A DNA stretch of 64,000 bases from JAAYUJ01 sp963698165 (GCA_963698165.1 CAVOPT010000018.1:130654-194653), one strand, 5' to 3'. Counted from the first letter of the stretch, positions 46,246 to 56,250 are shown. Program-made: numbers and translations. The notes: generated by a model not told the origin, from the letters alone.

Positions 46246-46545
46246 GGGGCATGCTGCTGTTTTCAGGCCCTCCACAAACAGCAGAACGTCCCCGACGTCC
46301 AATCTGCGTCGACTTGTGCACCATTCCGACCACCACAGTGTCACACTGTGATGGTTCTTGTCAGCACTTGCGAAGAAATCGGCACAACATTGTCCTTGAC
46401 ACAATCCATGACAGGTGCTACCCGAAAACGCTCAAGAAGCGATTGCTTATCAGCTTGGTGGAGTTGGTGACGCTGCCGTCAGTGGAACAGCTAGGATTGC
46501 TAAAGCCCCTATGTCGATGGGTAGTATAAGAAAGAGGAAAAAGAA

Positions 46546-46653
46546 ATGATCATGTTTGCAATCGGATTGGTAGTAGGATTGGTAGTAGGTTGGAACTTCC
46601 TTCCACAGCCACCCTGGCTCAAGGACATTGTCACCAAGTTGCTTAAGAAGTAA
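46546..46653 (+). CDS. 35-residue membrane peptide
   Basis: AGAGG lies in range before the ATG. The peptide is MIMFAIGLVVGLVVGWNFLP then QPPWLKDIVTKLLKK: one glycine-zipper-like helix and an amphipathic basic tail. It resembles the small hydrophobic proteins near phage and envelope genes. Stand-alone. Confidence 0.55.
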   Translation: MIMFAIGLVVGLVVGWNFLPQPPWLKDIVTKLLKK

Positions 46654-46767
46654 ACAGATTCAACCTGTCCCAAGTATCATTCCAGTCAACGACCTAATGA
46701 GTTAGGTTCTTAGCGCAAGCTAGATCAAAGTCATTGCCCTTGAGCTGTATCTTATCTCTAAAGAAAA

Positions 46768-47040
46768 CTATAGAATAAAAATCAAAATATTGCAATATTT
46801 GTCTCTTGTTTTCTCGATAGGATAGATATCTATTCCAGTTTCTCCAGCAATAACAAAATCAATCTTAGGAAGCTTGGCAGTTAACTTGGCTACTAAGCTC
46901 TCGCGTTCGCCTGCTGCAAGATCATAATCCACATATTGTTTGCGCTGAGCAGGGTCAGCGCCACGCCCTACAATAGAGAAATTGACTGAGCTAGCAAGAA
47001 TCTGACAGCTAGTCGCTGAAAATTGATCCCTTTGCCAAGG
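46768..47040 (-). pseudogene. fragment of a HAD/phosphomannomutase-like sugar phosphatase
   Basis: The minus-strand frame reads VNFSIVGRGADPAQRKQYVD, then YDLAAGERESLVAKLTAKLP and FVIAGETGIDIYPIEKTRDK. The NFS..GR.A....R..Y..YD block and the IDI.P..K.K end are like the cap region of eukaryote-type phosphomannomutases and HAD-IIB sugar phosphatases. Both the N-terminal DxD and the C-terminal GD motif are absent, so this is an internal fragment of about 80 residues. Confidence 0.6.
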
Positions 47041-47529
47041 GTCGAGGTGTCTCAGTACATTACTCCGGGAATTGCTGCGGAAGCCACCGCCTATGGCAAA
47101 CAAAATGCCATGCCGATATCAAACATCATTTTCGCAAACATTCCGAACTACCAGATCCTTCTAAACCACAAACTTTGGCACGATCATCGCGGTGCCCACC
47201 CTCGCCTTTTGCAGTCCTTCACCACGGGTGGGAACACGCTTGTGGTCGAGACGAAGAAGATCTCGCTCCATATGGTGGCGATACTGAAGGCGACACCATG
47301 GGCAGTCTGTCACTCCGGGTTTCGGGAATTGAAGACAATGGGGGCAACCGATTGCCAGAAACGTCTCATGCTAAGTTGCAGTCAAGCTGGCGTAGCACAG
47401 GGCCTTGTGCCCGTCGACATCGTTGCGCCCGCAAGGGGCTATGCTACGTTTGTGAGTCGCCTCAGAATAATCTTGAACGCAACTCAGTATCAGCCAGTTG
47501 CGGCACAGTCCGTGAACTTGGGGAGATTG
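47041..47529. other. intergenic before mlaC-like gene
   Basis: A frame continuous with the downstream gene is open here from 47023, but it shows no domain. The signal peptide and ribosome site of the real gene start at 47530. Confidence 0.5.
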
Positions 47530-48141
47530 ATGGACTCAAAAGGGATCCATACGCTTCTGCGAAGCGCCATGTTCTTGATTGTGGCACTTGTCTGTGCCTC
47601 CAGCGCACCCGCCATGGGACCGCTTGAGACTCTACAGGCCCGGGACCTCCAGGTGCGCGAGATCTTGGGCGATCACAAAACGAAGCCCAGCCCCGAAGAA
47701 GACGCCCGACTTCGAGACTTGGTAACGGGCATCGTCGACATGGACAGTCACACTCGCGAATCGTTCGGCATTTACTGGAATGAGCTTGATGAGACCAAGC
47801 GCAGAGAGGCACTCCAGCTGGTCTCGATGCTGCTCGAGCGCTCCTTGTTGAAGGGGGTCTACGAACACAAATCGGACCGGGTTCAATATGTCTCGGAGAG
47901 AATCGATCCCGCCAATTCCTCCGTTGCGACGGTACTCACAGTCATTACGCGGAATGAAGACAGATGGGAGGTTCGCTACCGAATGCAGCAGAGTGGCTCC
48001 CAATGGAAGATAGTGGATATTCTGCTGCAGGGGAAGAGCAGCGTTGAACGGAACCGCTCGACTTTTTACAAAGAAATTCAGTCCTCTGGTGTGGCTGGTC
48101 TGCTTGAGAAGCTTCGAAAGAAGGCGGATAAGATTCCATGA
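47530..48141 (+). CDS. MlaC/Ttg2D-like periplasmic lipid-binding protein
   Basis: The start at 47530 is set by GGGGAG four bases upstream and a clean signal peptide (LLRSAMFLIVALVCASSAPA). The mature protein has the MlaC pattern: LQVREILGDHKTKPSPEEDA, then FGIYWNELDETKRREALQLV and ITRNEDRWEVRYRMQQSGSQ WKIVDILL, with the final helix region LEKLRKKADK. MlaC proteins ferry phospholipid between membranes. HpnM of hopanoid clusters is the closest paralogue and is often paired with the RND exporter HpnN, as here. The stop overlaps the next start (ATGA). Confidence 0.85.
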   Translation: MDSKGIHTLLRSAMFLIVALVCASSAPAMGPLETLQARDLQVREILGDHKTKPSPEEDARLRDLVTGIVDMDSHTRESFGIYWNELDETKRREALQLVSMLLERSLLKGVYEHKSDRVQYVSERIDPANSSVATVLTVITRNEDRWEVRYRMQQSGSQWKIVDILLQGKSSVERNRSTFYKEIQSSGVAGLLEKLRKKADKIP

Positions 48142-50504
48142 TCGACTTCCTTGCCAGACGCTCCGTTTGGATTCTTGGCACCGCTTTCCTCTTCGCTTTC
48201 ATTGCAGTTCCATTCGCCCTTCGCCTGGAGATGACCACCGAACTCGTCCAGTTGCTCCCCCAGGATCTGCCCTCCGTCAAGAGCTTCCGTCAATTTGAAG
48301 AGCAAGTTGGCGGTCATACGTTTCTTTCCGTGGTCATCGAGAGTCCCGACCGGTTGGCCAACGAGAGGTTCGGAGACGCTTTGGCGCAGCGCCTTGCCGC
48401 CAGGGACTGGGCCACGCAGGTCCATTTCCGTCGGGACGTCGATTTTATGCTGAAGCGTTGGCCGTTTCTGCTCCCGCAGCGGGATCTGGAGCAACTGGAA
48501 TTTGGCCTCCGCGAAGCAGTGGAGCGTGCTAGGATAGAACATTCACCGCTTGCTATCGATCTGGACGATGAACCCGCTGAGCCGGACTGGGATCGGCTCA
48601 GGTCCATTGCTGCAGTGAAGGAGCTCCGGTCCAGCGCGGATGGCACGGTGGTTCTCATCCAGGTGCAGATGAGAAAGCTCACCAGTCGGATCAAGCAGAC
48701 GGAGACGATCCTCGCTGAGGCAGACAGTGACATCCAGGCGCTGCAGCCGTCGCTGTTCCACCCTGATCTCAAAGCCCGCCTGTATGGAGGTTTGCGTTTC
48801 CGCATCGAAGAATACAATTCCATTCGCCAGGACCTGGCACGGGCATCCCTCATCACGCTGCCGCTCATCCTTCTGATCCCTGCACTGGCTCTGCGATCTT
48901 GCTGGCAGCCGCTGGTGGTGCTTATCCCCGTGGGAATCGGGATGGCCTGGACCTATGGCACAGCCTATTTTCTCTTCGGCAGCCTGAACCTGGTGAGTTG
49001 TTTTCTCTTTCTCATCCTTTTCGGCATTGGCGACGATTTTCCTATCCACCTCCTGTATCGGGTAAGGGAAGAGATCGGAAATGGCGCCGAGGTTCGAGAC
49101 GCAACCGCGAGCGCCGTTCGTGCCACCATGCCGCCCCTGGTCTTTTCCGCTCTGACGGGCCTTGCGGGCTTCATCTCACTTGCCTGGATGCATTTCCGTG
49201 GTTTCTCTCAATTTGGAATCATTGCGGGAATGGGCGTTTGCCTGATTCTTGCCGCCACCATAGTGACCGTCCCCGGTATCGTATGGCTCATTCGCTCCCG
49301 CCTTGGCTCTGGCGATCCTCAGAGGAGTGAGATGTATTCCGGCGGAAAGCACGTCACGACATGGCGCTCCGCAGCGCCGGTGTTTTGCCTTTGGGCAATT
49401 CTTGCTGGCGTGAGCACATGGATCGTCTACAACAGGCTGGAATTTGAGAGCGATTTCGAAAACCTAAGGCCGACCTTCACGGAACTCCACGAGCTTCGTG
49501 GAAAAGCGGAGAGCATAGAGGGGTTTCAAAAATCGAGCCCCGCGGTATTCTTCACTATGGACTTCGAAGCGTCCCGCGAAATCACACGAACGCTCCAGGC
49601 GCGTCTGGACAGGGAAGGTGCGCAGTCCCCTATCCAACGGGTCAACAGTCTCGCTTCCATCCTGGATGGAGATACCCCAGCCAGGCGCATGTGCCTACAG
49701 CGTATCCTGGAGATTCTGGACGAACCCTTTCTCCGTCGTGCTCCTGCCGACGTATCAGCTGAAATTGAGCGTCTGCGTCGCCACCTGGATTTCTCGCCTT
49801 TGACCCTGGAGAGTATCCCCATCCAAATCCGCAGGAGCCTGACAGGGCGCACGAAAGCACCTGACGGAACGGAGCGTGAACTCTACCTGGTGGTGGCGGA
49901 ACCCAGGGACCGCATCTCGTTGGCGCCCCAAGCACAAGCTTTTGCCCAGCGTCTGGAGGATATCCGTTTTCGCGGCCAGCAATTTGTTGCGGCAGGCGAG
50001 GCACTCATTTTTGCGGAGATCCTTGGGTTGGTGAAGCACGAGGGTTGGGTGGTTATCGCCTTCACGTGGCTGGCTACCGCGGCACTGGTGGTCCTAGCTT
50101 TCCGATCGTGGGCGGACTTGATCGCACTCCTCGTGACACTGGCTGGGTCTATTGCAATCACCCTGGCCATCTTGGCCTTTTTGGGCATGCGGCTAGGCTT
50201 TTTCAACCTGACGGTCCTGCCGTTGCTGATAGGGTTGGGGATCAACTACGGAATCCATATTCTTCATCGATACCATGAGGAAGGCATGACAGCCACACAT
50301 GCCGCCGGTAACTTGGCGGCTTCAGTCGGGTCCGCGGCTGTCACCACGCTGGTTGGCTTCGCAGGACTCCTCTTGGCGAGGCATCCAGGGCTGTGGTCGA
50401 TGGGTTTTGCCGCAACGCTCGGGATCGGTGTCATCGCGTCGAGTTGCCTGCTATTCCTTCCTTCCATGGTCGACCTGCTCGCATTCCTCAGGCGAGAACG
50501 CTGA
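48138..50504 (+). CDS. RND/MMPL-family lipid exporter (HpnN-like)
   Basis: A 788-residue protein with twelve predicted membrane helices in the RND arrangement: one N-terminal helix, a large periplasmic loop (about residues 35-225), five helices (220-400), a second loop (440-620) and five more helices to the end. Typical strings are FLILFGIGDDFPIHLLYRVR and LPLLIGLGINYGIHILHRYH, the conserved G.G.D/N..IH motif of the MMPL branch in each half. It shares a transcript with the MlaC-like gene. Hopanoid or other lipid export to the outer membrane is an inference from the pairing. Confidence 0.88.
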   Translation: MIDFLARRSVWILGTAFLFAFIAVPFALRLEMTTELVQLLPQDLPSVKSFRQFEEQVGGHTFLSVVIESPDRLANERFGDALAQRLAARDWATQVHFRRDVDFMLKRWPFLLPQRDLEQLEFGLREAVERARIEHSPLAIDLDDEPAEPDWDRLRSIAAVKELRSSADGTVVLIQVQMRKLTSRIKQTETILAEADSDIQALQPSLFHPDLKARLYGGLRFRIEEYNSIRQDLARASLITLPLILLIPALALRSCWQPLVVLIPVGIGMAWTYGTAYFLFGSLNLVSCFLFLILFGIGDDFPIHLLYRVREEIGNGAEVRDATASAVRATMPPLVFSALTGLAGFISLAWMHFRGFSQFGIIAGMGVCLILAATIVTVPGIVWLIRSRLGSGDPQRSEMYSGGKHVTTWRSAAPVFCLWAILAGVSTWIVYNRLEFESDFENLRPTFTELHELRGKAESIEGFQKSSPAVFFTMDFEASREITRTLQARLDREGAQSPIQRVNSLASILDGDTPARRMCLQRILEILDEPFLRRAPADVSAEIERLRRHLDFSPLTLESIPIQIRRSLTGRTKAPDGTERELYLVVAEPRDRISLAPQAQAFAQRLEDIRFRGQQFVAAGEALIFAEILGLVKHEGWVVIAFTWLATAALVVLAFRSWADLIALLVTLAGSIAITLAILAFLGMRLGFFNLTVLPLLIGLGINYGIHILHRYHEEGMTATHAAGNLAASVGSAAVTTLVGFAGLLLARHPGLWSMGFAATLGIGVIASSCLLFLPSMVDLLAFLRRER

Positions 50505-51221
50505 TTGAATCCCCCTCAGATGAGCTCGATCGGTTTAGGTGAAGGGTGCTCATCTTCTTTTCGCTGCTCGCAGGCTGATTTCGCCACGAAGGTCGGGCGA
50601 CGGGTCGGTCGCCCCTATGGGTCAAGGTGTTCATGAGTCGTGTGCGTCAACCTCTGCAAATTGCTCGATGGCTGTGGGTCTTCGTTTCCGAGGGTTGATG
50701 AACCAAGCCGCGGTGGGCGACCGAGAATGGGTCCACCCTTGACTCGTCGAAGGTGGCCTAAAGGTGGCAGCATGTGATGAAAATCTCAACCAAATTTCTC
50801 TCCTAGGATCCAGTTGCGGTACACAGCAAACCTCTAGAGTCCCCTTCCCGCCATCCTATGGGAAGCTGCTGTTACTTGCCAGGAAGTGGAATTCTGGTCT
50901 GCCGGAGGAGCATAACGGAAATGATTCGGAGGTGCTGACTTTTGAGTCTCCCTATGTCAAGGAGCAGGCCATCACTCCGCACCCTGTATCAGACCCGATC
51001 ATATATCTGCCCCATAGTCCAAAGGCCACGGGATAATGCCGCCGCCGCTTCTCAATTTCTGCAGGCCTTGCGGTTCTTGCCTGAAAACCCCGATACAGAA
51101 GCTCTAAATATGGCACGCCCGCTCTTTTCAGCTCATAAAAATCTTGCCAGGCTTTGAATACACTGCTATTGAGAGAAGATCAAGCTATCGAACAACCCGC
51201 TGGGAAAGGCGAGAGGGAAAG
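50505..51221. other. intergenic with one repeat copy
   Basis: No gene. Contains the repeat copy at 50875 and then the approach to the HU pseudogene. Confidence 0.5.
50875..50938 (-). repeat. dispersed intergenic repeat, copy 9 (inverted, variant)
   Basis: CTTGCCAGGAAGTGGAATTC, then GAGCATAACGGAAATGATTC. The core base CG(C/G)AAAATGATC varies (CGGAAATGATT). It pairs best with the variant copy at 55561. Confidence 0.7.
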
Positions 51222-51487
51222 CAACCGACCAAGGGCGAACTCATCGAGAATCTGGCCGTGGCTGAGGGCGTTACCAAGAAGCCTTCCGAGCTCGCTGTCA
51301 GCCTTGTCTTTGAGTCTATGGATTTCTCCCTTGTCAAAGGTGCCCGGATCGAGATGTGAGGCCTCGGAACTTTCAAGATTAAAGAGTACGAAGAATATGC
51401 CGGGCGTGATCCTAAGACCGACAAAATATTGTTGTAAAGCCCAGGCAACTTCCAATGTTCAGGATGGGAAGGGAGCTTAGGGATTAA
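51222..51487 (+). pseudogene. HU/IHF-family gene broken by stop and frameshift
   Basis: PTKGELIENLAVAEGVTKKP and LVFESMDFSLVKGARIEM are the N-terminal half of an HU/IHF protein. A TGA (CGA in relatives) stands at the first residue of the beta-arm (RIEM*GLGTF), then GLGTFKIKEYEEYAGRDPKT continues. A one-base shift restores KPRQLPMFRMGRELRD and a stop at 51487. A complete HU gene follows directly, so this is probably a dead tandem copy. Confidence 0.75.
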
Positions 51488-51546
51488 GTCAATCGGTAGA
51501 GGCTGGTTTGCATTGGGGGACGACGCGCAAACGAGGAGGGAGAGAA

Positions 51547-51858
51547 ATGACGAAGACGGAATTGGTAAAGGCGGTCTCGGTCAAGACGGAAACCACTCAG
51601 GCGCTTGCCGGCAAGGTCATTGATGCGGTTTTCGCCTCTCTAAAGGAAAACTTTTCGAAGGGGGAACCCTTCAGTGTGGTCGGCTTCGGGAGCTTCAAGG
51701 TTGTTGAGACTTCGAAGCGAAACGGTCGAAATCCCAGAACCGGTGCGGAAATGGTCATTCCGGCCGCAAAGAAAGTACGCTTCAGCATGGGAAAGGGGCT
51801 CAAGGATGAACTGAACCCGAAGAAACCCACCAAGCCAGCTAAGGGAAAGAAGAAATAG
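51547..51858 (+). CDS. HU-family DNA-binding protein
   Basis: MTKTELVKAVSVKTETTQAL opens the helical dimerisation part. FSVVGFGSFKVVETSKRNGR NPRTGAEM holds the beta-arm with the conserved G.GSF, RNP.TG motif that inserts into the minor groove. A Lys-rich tail (KKPTKPAKGKKK) extends beyond the usual 90 residues. The protein bends and compacts DNA in the nucleoid. GAGGAGGGAGAGAA precedes the ATG at 51547. Confidence 0.93.
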   Translation: MTKTELVKAVSVKTETTQALAGKVIDAVFASLKENFSKGEPFSVVGFGSFKVVETSKRNGRNPRTGAEMVIPAAKKVRFSMGKGLKDELNPKKPTKPAKGKKK

Positions 51859-51878
51859 AGTCTCGGCATGGTGTGTAC

Positions 51879-51920
51879 ATGGGTGCGGATAAAGGTCTTT
51901 TGTCCGCACCCATCTTTATT
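51879..51920 (+). terminator. rho-independent terminator of the HU gene
   Basis: ATGGGTGCGGA and TCCGCACCCAT pair perfectly around an AAAGGTCTTTT loop and are followed by CTTTATT, 20 bases after the HU stop. Confidence 0.9.
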
Positions 51921-52010
51921 GGCTTTCCCAGTCGTTTAATTCCTTTTGCCTCGAATTGTGTGCGAAGCATTTCTTCCCATCCCAATGCCATCCTCTCCTG
52001 AGGATCTCGC

Positions 52011-52325
52011 ATGATCCCAAGGTTTAGCACAATCCTTGTCGCATGGGCGTCACCCATTGGCCATAATGAGAGCGGAAAGATCCGCTACCTGGGGGGACTT
52101 GTGAAACGTGAGAGAAATGAGCTGGTTTGTTGGATGCTGAGCATCGAAAGGTTCAGGGACCTATGCAAAAGAGGTGGGCTTCGCTGCAAAGAAGAAGGTG
52201 AAGACATCGTTCTTCACACGTTGATACCAGGAAACATCGGCATCATATGTTCAGGAACGGAAGGCCTGCTCTATGAGTGGCGCAACCCGTTCGTGTCCAT
52301 CCGAGTTGCCGCTCACGGTGGGTAA
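52011..52325 (+). CDS. possible small protein of unknown function
   Basis: A 104-codon frame (MIPRFSTILVAWASPIGHNE ... CWMLSIERFRDLCKRGGLRC) with GAGGATCTCGC before the ATG. No domain recognised. A minus-strand frame overlaps its start. Retained only because the ribosome site is plausible and the frame is the longest in a 600-bp stretch. Confidence 0.3.
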   Translation: MIPRFSTILVAWASPIGHNESGKIRYLGGLVKRERNELVCWMLSIERFRDLCKRGGLRCKEEGEDIVLHTLIPGNIGIICSGTEGLLYEWRNPFVSIRVAAHGG

Positions 52326-52464
52326 CTCAATACAGGTGCTCCTGACCAGCTAAAGCTCACAGCCCTTACCGGTAGAGGTGTCATAACTGATCTGCACTAC
52401 TCCCGGCAGTACAGAGGACCTCTTCCGGATTCGCGTTACCTTCAACAGTACCGGGGGGGGATTC

Positions 52465-53010
52465 ATGGAATTTTTCGATTTCCTTTACCGCAACGGGCTG
52501 TGGATATCGATTCCAATCCTAGTCGGGGGACTGACATTGCTGGGGTCCTCCATCAAATCCGTGATCCGTCTCCGGGTCGAGAAACAGATCCTGAGCGTTC
52601 CTGTCGTAGAACAGCAGCAAATTGAGTTTGGCGAATCCGGCCGTGTAGTTCTCTGCGTCGAAGGACCGCTTTTCACCCGCCGGTTCGCCAACACGGGTTT
52701 CGAGCTCCGGAGGGATGACGGCACACCTGTCAGGGGACGGACAACATGGTTTCATGCGAGGTCATCCAGCTTCACTCGTGTACGTATGGAGATGAGACTC
52801 TTTGATCTGCCGATGCCAGGTCGCTATGAACTCCGAATGCTGGGCATTGGAAAGCCCCAACCGGGTGACGACAAGCATCGGATGGTATTCATGATACCCC
52901 ACCTGGCTCTGACATTGTTCCATATAATTGGGATTCTGCTGGGGAGCACGCTGTTCATCGGGAGCCTCGTTCTGTTTCTTCTCCGATGGCTCGGTGTAAG
53001 TCAAATGTGA
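52465..53010 (+). CDS. two-helix membrane protein of unknown function
   Basis: A membrane helix near the N-terminus (LWISIPILVGGLTLLGSSIK) and one near the C-terminus (LTLFHIIGILLGSTLFIGSL then VLFLLRWLG) flank a soluble region of ~100 residues, rich in strands (RVVLCVEGPLFTRRF, RYELRMLGIGKPQPG). A run of seven G precedes the ATG by three bases and can serve as ribosome site. It heads the set of three genes that ends with the large regulator. Confidence 0.65.
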   Translation: MEFFDFLYRNGLWISIPILVGGLTLLGSSIKSVIRLRVEKQILSVPVVEQQQIEFGESGRVVLCVEGPLFTRRFANTGFELRRDDGTPVRGRTTWFHARSSSFTRVRMEMRLFDLPMPGRYELRMLGIGKPQPGDDKHRMVFMIPHLALTLFHIIGILLGSTLFIGSLVLFLLRWLGVSQM

Positions 53011-53120
53011 GGGGAGCTCAGAGGTTCACTCGCTTCCCTGCTGCTGCCGTTATGCCGGATTACGGTCCCCGTCACCAGGTTGGACCGAAGCAGCGCGATG
53101 AGTCTCGCGCAAGAAAGACC

Positions 53121-53393
53121 ATGACGCACCGGGACCTGTGGTTGATTGCGTTTGGCTTTTATGTCTTTGCGTTCCCTTCAATTGCATCTGCTTACGATGG
53201 CCCCGCTGGAGTGACATCCCGTGCACCGCTCATCGAGAAACCGACCAGTACCGGCTCTGTCGTCCTGGAGGGAATGTCCGTGCGGGAAGAGGTCCGGGTC
53301 GACCAGGAATGGTCCCTGGAGACCAAGGTGAAGGGATGCGCCTTTGCAACTCAAACAGTTACGTTCACGTCACTGGGAGTCGTGAAGCAATGA
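53121..53393 (+). CDS. small exported protein
   Basis: A signal peptide (LIAFGFYVFAFPSIASAYDG, cleavage after ASA) is followed by ~65 residues with no known domain (PAGVTSRAPLIEKPTSTGSV). AAGAAAG lies before the ATG. The stop overlaps the start of the next gene (ATGA), so the two are co-translated. Confidence 0.55.
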   Translation: MTHRDLWLIAFGFYVFAFPSIASAYDGPAGVTSRAPLIEKPTSTGSVVLEGMSVREEVRVDQEWSLETKVKGCAFATQTVTFTSLGVVKQ

Positions 53394-55306
53394 CGACCAA
53401 GGAAATGATCCACGAAGCAGTGAGGAATCTGGGCGGAGAGGAAGCGCAGGTCATCGAGCTTTTGTACGGTTTTGGAGGGAGGAAGCGCATTCCTCAACAG
53501 GAAGTCGCAAAACTGATCGGCTGTAGCCCGACAAGCGTGGAGGGAATCGCAACCAGGGCCATAAGAAATCTCAGGCATCCCCGTGTATTCAAATCCATCG
53601 CAAAAGCATTAGATGACGCAGAAGACGAAATCTGGGGAATCTTGGGAGGACCTGACCATCTGCTTTTCAAGGATGAGGTCACTGCGAGCTTCGAGGAGCA
53701 CCTGCCGGGAGAGTATCAGGTGGCCATCATGGTTCGCTACAAATTCCTCAGCGAGTGGCTGGCCCAGCATACCTGTGAAATGCCCCGGGCATGGTACCGT
53801 GGCACGTATTCCTGCAAGGAGATCTTGCAGATCATCGACAGGATCGAGGTGGTGCATCATGAAGTGAGACTCCCCATTCCTCTTCAGTCCCTGTCTCGGT
53901 TCCTTGAGGTGGATCCGGAGCTCCTGGTGCTGGCCGTCCGGCTGGCCGGTCATTCTTCCATTACCCGGGGTTACTTCGCCAAATCACACTCGGGAATCCG
54001 CGTCGCACGGGCCATTGACCTTCACCGTATGTTCTCGTTTACATACCTGGAGGCTCCCGTGAGCCTCGGTCGTCTGGTCAAAGACTACAATGACACGCAC
54101 CCGGAAGATCGCATAGGACCGGACGAAATGGAGATCGCTCTGAGCGCCAAGCCCCACCTGTTCCTCGAGTTGGGTGACATGGGATGGGTGGGGATCGGGC
54201 TCGTTGAAGACGATTGGTCGCACATCGAATGCGGTGCACCTCCGACGCCCCCCGAGGCGGACGGTCGCATTCTGAGGCATCTGGCTCATAGGGAGCCTTC
54301 CGGACCGGACTTTGCAGAAATCACCCGACAGATCCTTTTGGAAGGACCCCTTCATATTTCCGCAATACTTCCACCGTTGGTTGAAAAAGCCGGAAGAGAT
54401 CGCAGCCCCAAAACTCTCAATGCAGTCTTGAAGGGCTCGGAAGATTTCATCGCTCTGGCTCCGGAGGTCTTTTCCCTTCGCCAACACCTGAGCGACCCGA
54501 CGATCATGGAAGCGGCTTGCAGGATGTTGGTGAACCGTCGGCAATGTTTGCTTTACATCCTCGCAAGATGTTCCGGTGAGCCTGCAGATGCCTATCCCAT
54601 TTGGGGACCTACCATGGAGATGAAGATGTGCTGCTGGGCGGAAAACATCGACGCGCCCAAGCTCTTTCCCTCCCTCATGGCCGTGGCCGATCCCGAAAGC
54701 TGGGATGTGCCCGACGGTTTCAGGAAACTTTGGATCTTCAAAAAGAAGGGGTTCGGCCGCTATCGGTTGTTGCAGAAGATCAAAAACCCCGCCTGGAGCG
54801 TACGTCCCAGGCTCCGTAATCTCCTTGCGACAGCCATGTGCGCCAAACACTTGGGATACATCAACTGGCTGCGAATCAACGACATCGTGAAACCACAGCT
54901 TTATCAGCAGGTCTACGACCACGATGCCGTGTCAATCCTTGCGCTTTTGATCGCACTGGGAGTGGTGGAACCGGCCGACCACTGGCAGAAAAGCCACCGG
55001 GTCAGCCACGGGGTGGATTCCTTTGTTTCTCCGGTCTCCCATGAACTGCACCGCAAAGGGCGCATCGGCTGGAAAGATGGAGTGGGGGCGGAGATTCTCG
55101 CCTGCCTGGAGCAGACCAGCCATAGCGAGGATCTTGGGTGGGTCCATGCCCAAAGCCTGGAGGTCCTGCTAAGTTCCCTGGCGGGTGAGGAAATGCGTGA
55201 GGAAGCGCACACTGAATGCGAAGAGGCGGCAGAAGAAGAACCGGCGGAGAAAACAGCACTTGCAACAGTTCCCGTGCAGTTACGGCTGCCTTTCTGGGCT
55301 GCCTGA
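53390..55306 (+). CDS. sigma-region-4-like regulator with HARE-HTH-like domains
   Basis: The first 65 residues (MTTKEMIHEAVRNLGGEEAQ, then VIELLYGFGGRKRIPQQEVA, KLIGCSPTSVEGIATRAIRN LRHPR) look like region 4 of sigma-70 factors, including the HTH. Two later segments have the winged-helix HARE-HTH layout (LGRLVKDYNDTHPEDRIGPD and FAEITRQILLEGPLHISAIL). The remaining ~300 residues are not recognised, and the C-terminus ends in an acidic stretch and PVQLRLPFWAA. No sigma region 2 is present, so it should bind promoters or RNA polymerase without being a full sigma factor. The start at 53390 overlaps the previous stop. Function inferred only. Confidence 0.65.
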   Translation: MTTKEMIHEAVRNLGGEEAQVIELLYGFGGRKRIPQQEVAKLIGCSPTSVEGIATRAIRNLRHPRVFKSIAKALDDAEDEIWGILGGPDHLLFKDEVTASFEEHLPGEYQVAIMVRYKFLSEWLAQHTCEMPRAWYRGTYSCKEILQIIDRIEVVHHEVRLPIPLQSLSRFLEVDPELLVLAVRLAGHSSITRGYFAKSHSGIRVARAIDLHRMFSFTYLEAPVSLGRLVKDYNDTHPEDRIGPDEMEIALSAKPHLFLELGDMGWVGIGLVEDDWSHIECGAPPTPPEADGRILRHLAHREPSGPDFAEITRQILLEGPLHISAILPPLVEKAGRDRSPKTLNAVLKGSEDFIALAPEVFSLRQHLSDPTIMEAACRMLVNRRQCLLYILARCSGEPADAYPIWGPTMEMKMCCWAENIDAPKLFPSLMAVADPESWDVPDGFRKLWIFKKKGFGRYRLLQKIKNPAWSVRPRLRNLLATAMCAKHLGYINWLRINDIVKPQLYQQVYDHDAVSILALLIALGVVEPADHWQKSHRVSHGVDSFVSPVSHELHRKGRIGWKDGVGAEILACLEQTSHSEDLGWVHAQSLEVLLSSLAGEEMREEAHTECEEAAEEEPAEKTALATVPVQLRLPFWAA

Positions 55307-56250
55307 TTGCGAACGTTAAAGATCACAGGACCGCGACAGCGACTCCGGTGCATTGGCTTTTAAGTTGGACTCATCGATTTGAAATTAGCCAGTATTCTTC
55401 CTCCCTTGCGTTTTTGGTAGGCTTTGGAGATTTCCATAATTCATAGCTGTGGCTAGCCTTTCCGGGAGGGTTCGAACAATAGTCACAATCGCTCCCTTTC
55501 CTGCGGAGTCGATCTTACCCTTTCTCTGCTTTGTCTTGAATTACCCTGAATTCAGCACAGCTTGCCAGAAACTGGAATTCGGATTTCGCGATCGAGCATA
55601 ACGGAAATGATCTGGATCTGTTGACCTTCTGACCACTCCGAATGCCAAGGATCAGGAGGGATATGGCATCAACGATGGGGCAAGCGCCGGCAGACCGGCG
55701 TGCCAATGAAGGCCACCGCTCTCTGCCCGGTGTCCAAGTCATCGATCTGAATCCGATTCCCTGCCGTCCCCAAGAATCTCCGAAGCATTCCTCCTTTCAA
55801 CCCTCGGTAGACTGGGGCTCTCTCAGCGCTCAACCCTTGATCCGATGAACCAGGATTAAAGTGTTCGGGATAAATCAGATGCGGGGCAGGTCCTCGGCGT
55901 CCACAAATTAAAAACCCAGGATGGGACACCCAGGGTTCATGAAAATGAAGAGTGGCAGCATTTAGGCTGCATGGACGCAATCGTGGTCCCACATATGCCA
56001 CAGGACCAAACAAGGAAACCTGGAGACAGAGGCTCTTGGTCAAGTGGTTCCAGCTCTGTCCTTTTGCGATGGGAAACGAGGGGGACCTGGTGCCGAAAGT
56101 GAGGAGGGTGAAACGATCCTTTGACGTGGCGGCAATTCACCGGGCTATTTTGTCGCGGGAACTTCCTTAACTCGAAGCCTTGGTGAGCAGCTCCTATCAA
56201 AAAGCGGGACAAATTCAGCATGAACTGGAAAGGGGCTAGAGACTCACACC
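55307..56250. other. intergenic with one repeat copy
   Basis: No gene supported in 940 bp. The repeat at 55561 is listed separately. The minus-strand frame at 55669-56043 (SAERAPVYRGLKGGMLRRFL) is open but shows no domain. Confidence 0.45.
55561..55624 (-). repeat. dispersed intergenic repeat, copy 10 (inverted, variant)
   Basis: CTTGCCAGAAACTGGAATTC, then GAGCATAACGGAAATGATCT. It shares the CTTGCCA.GAA.TGGAATTC end and the CGGAAATGAT variant with copy 9, so those two form a subfamily. Confidence 0.7.
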
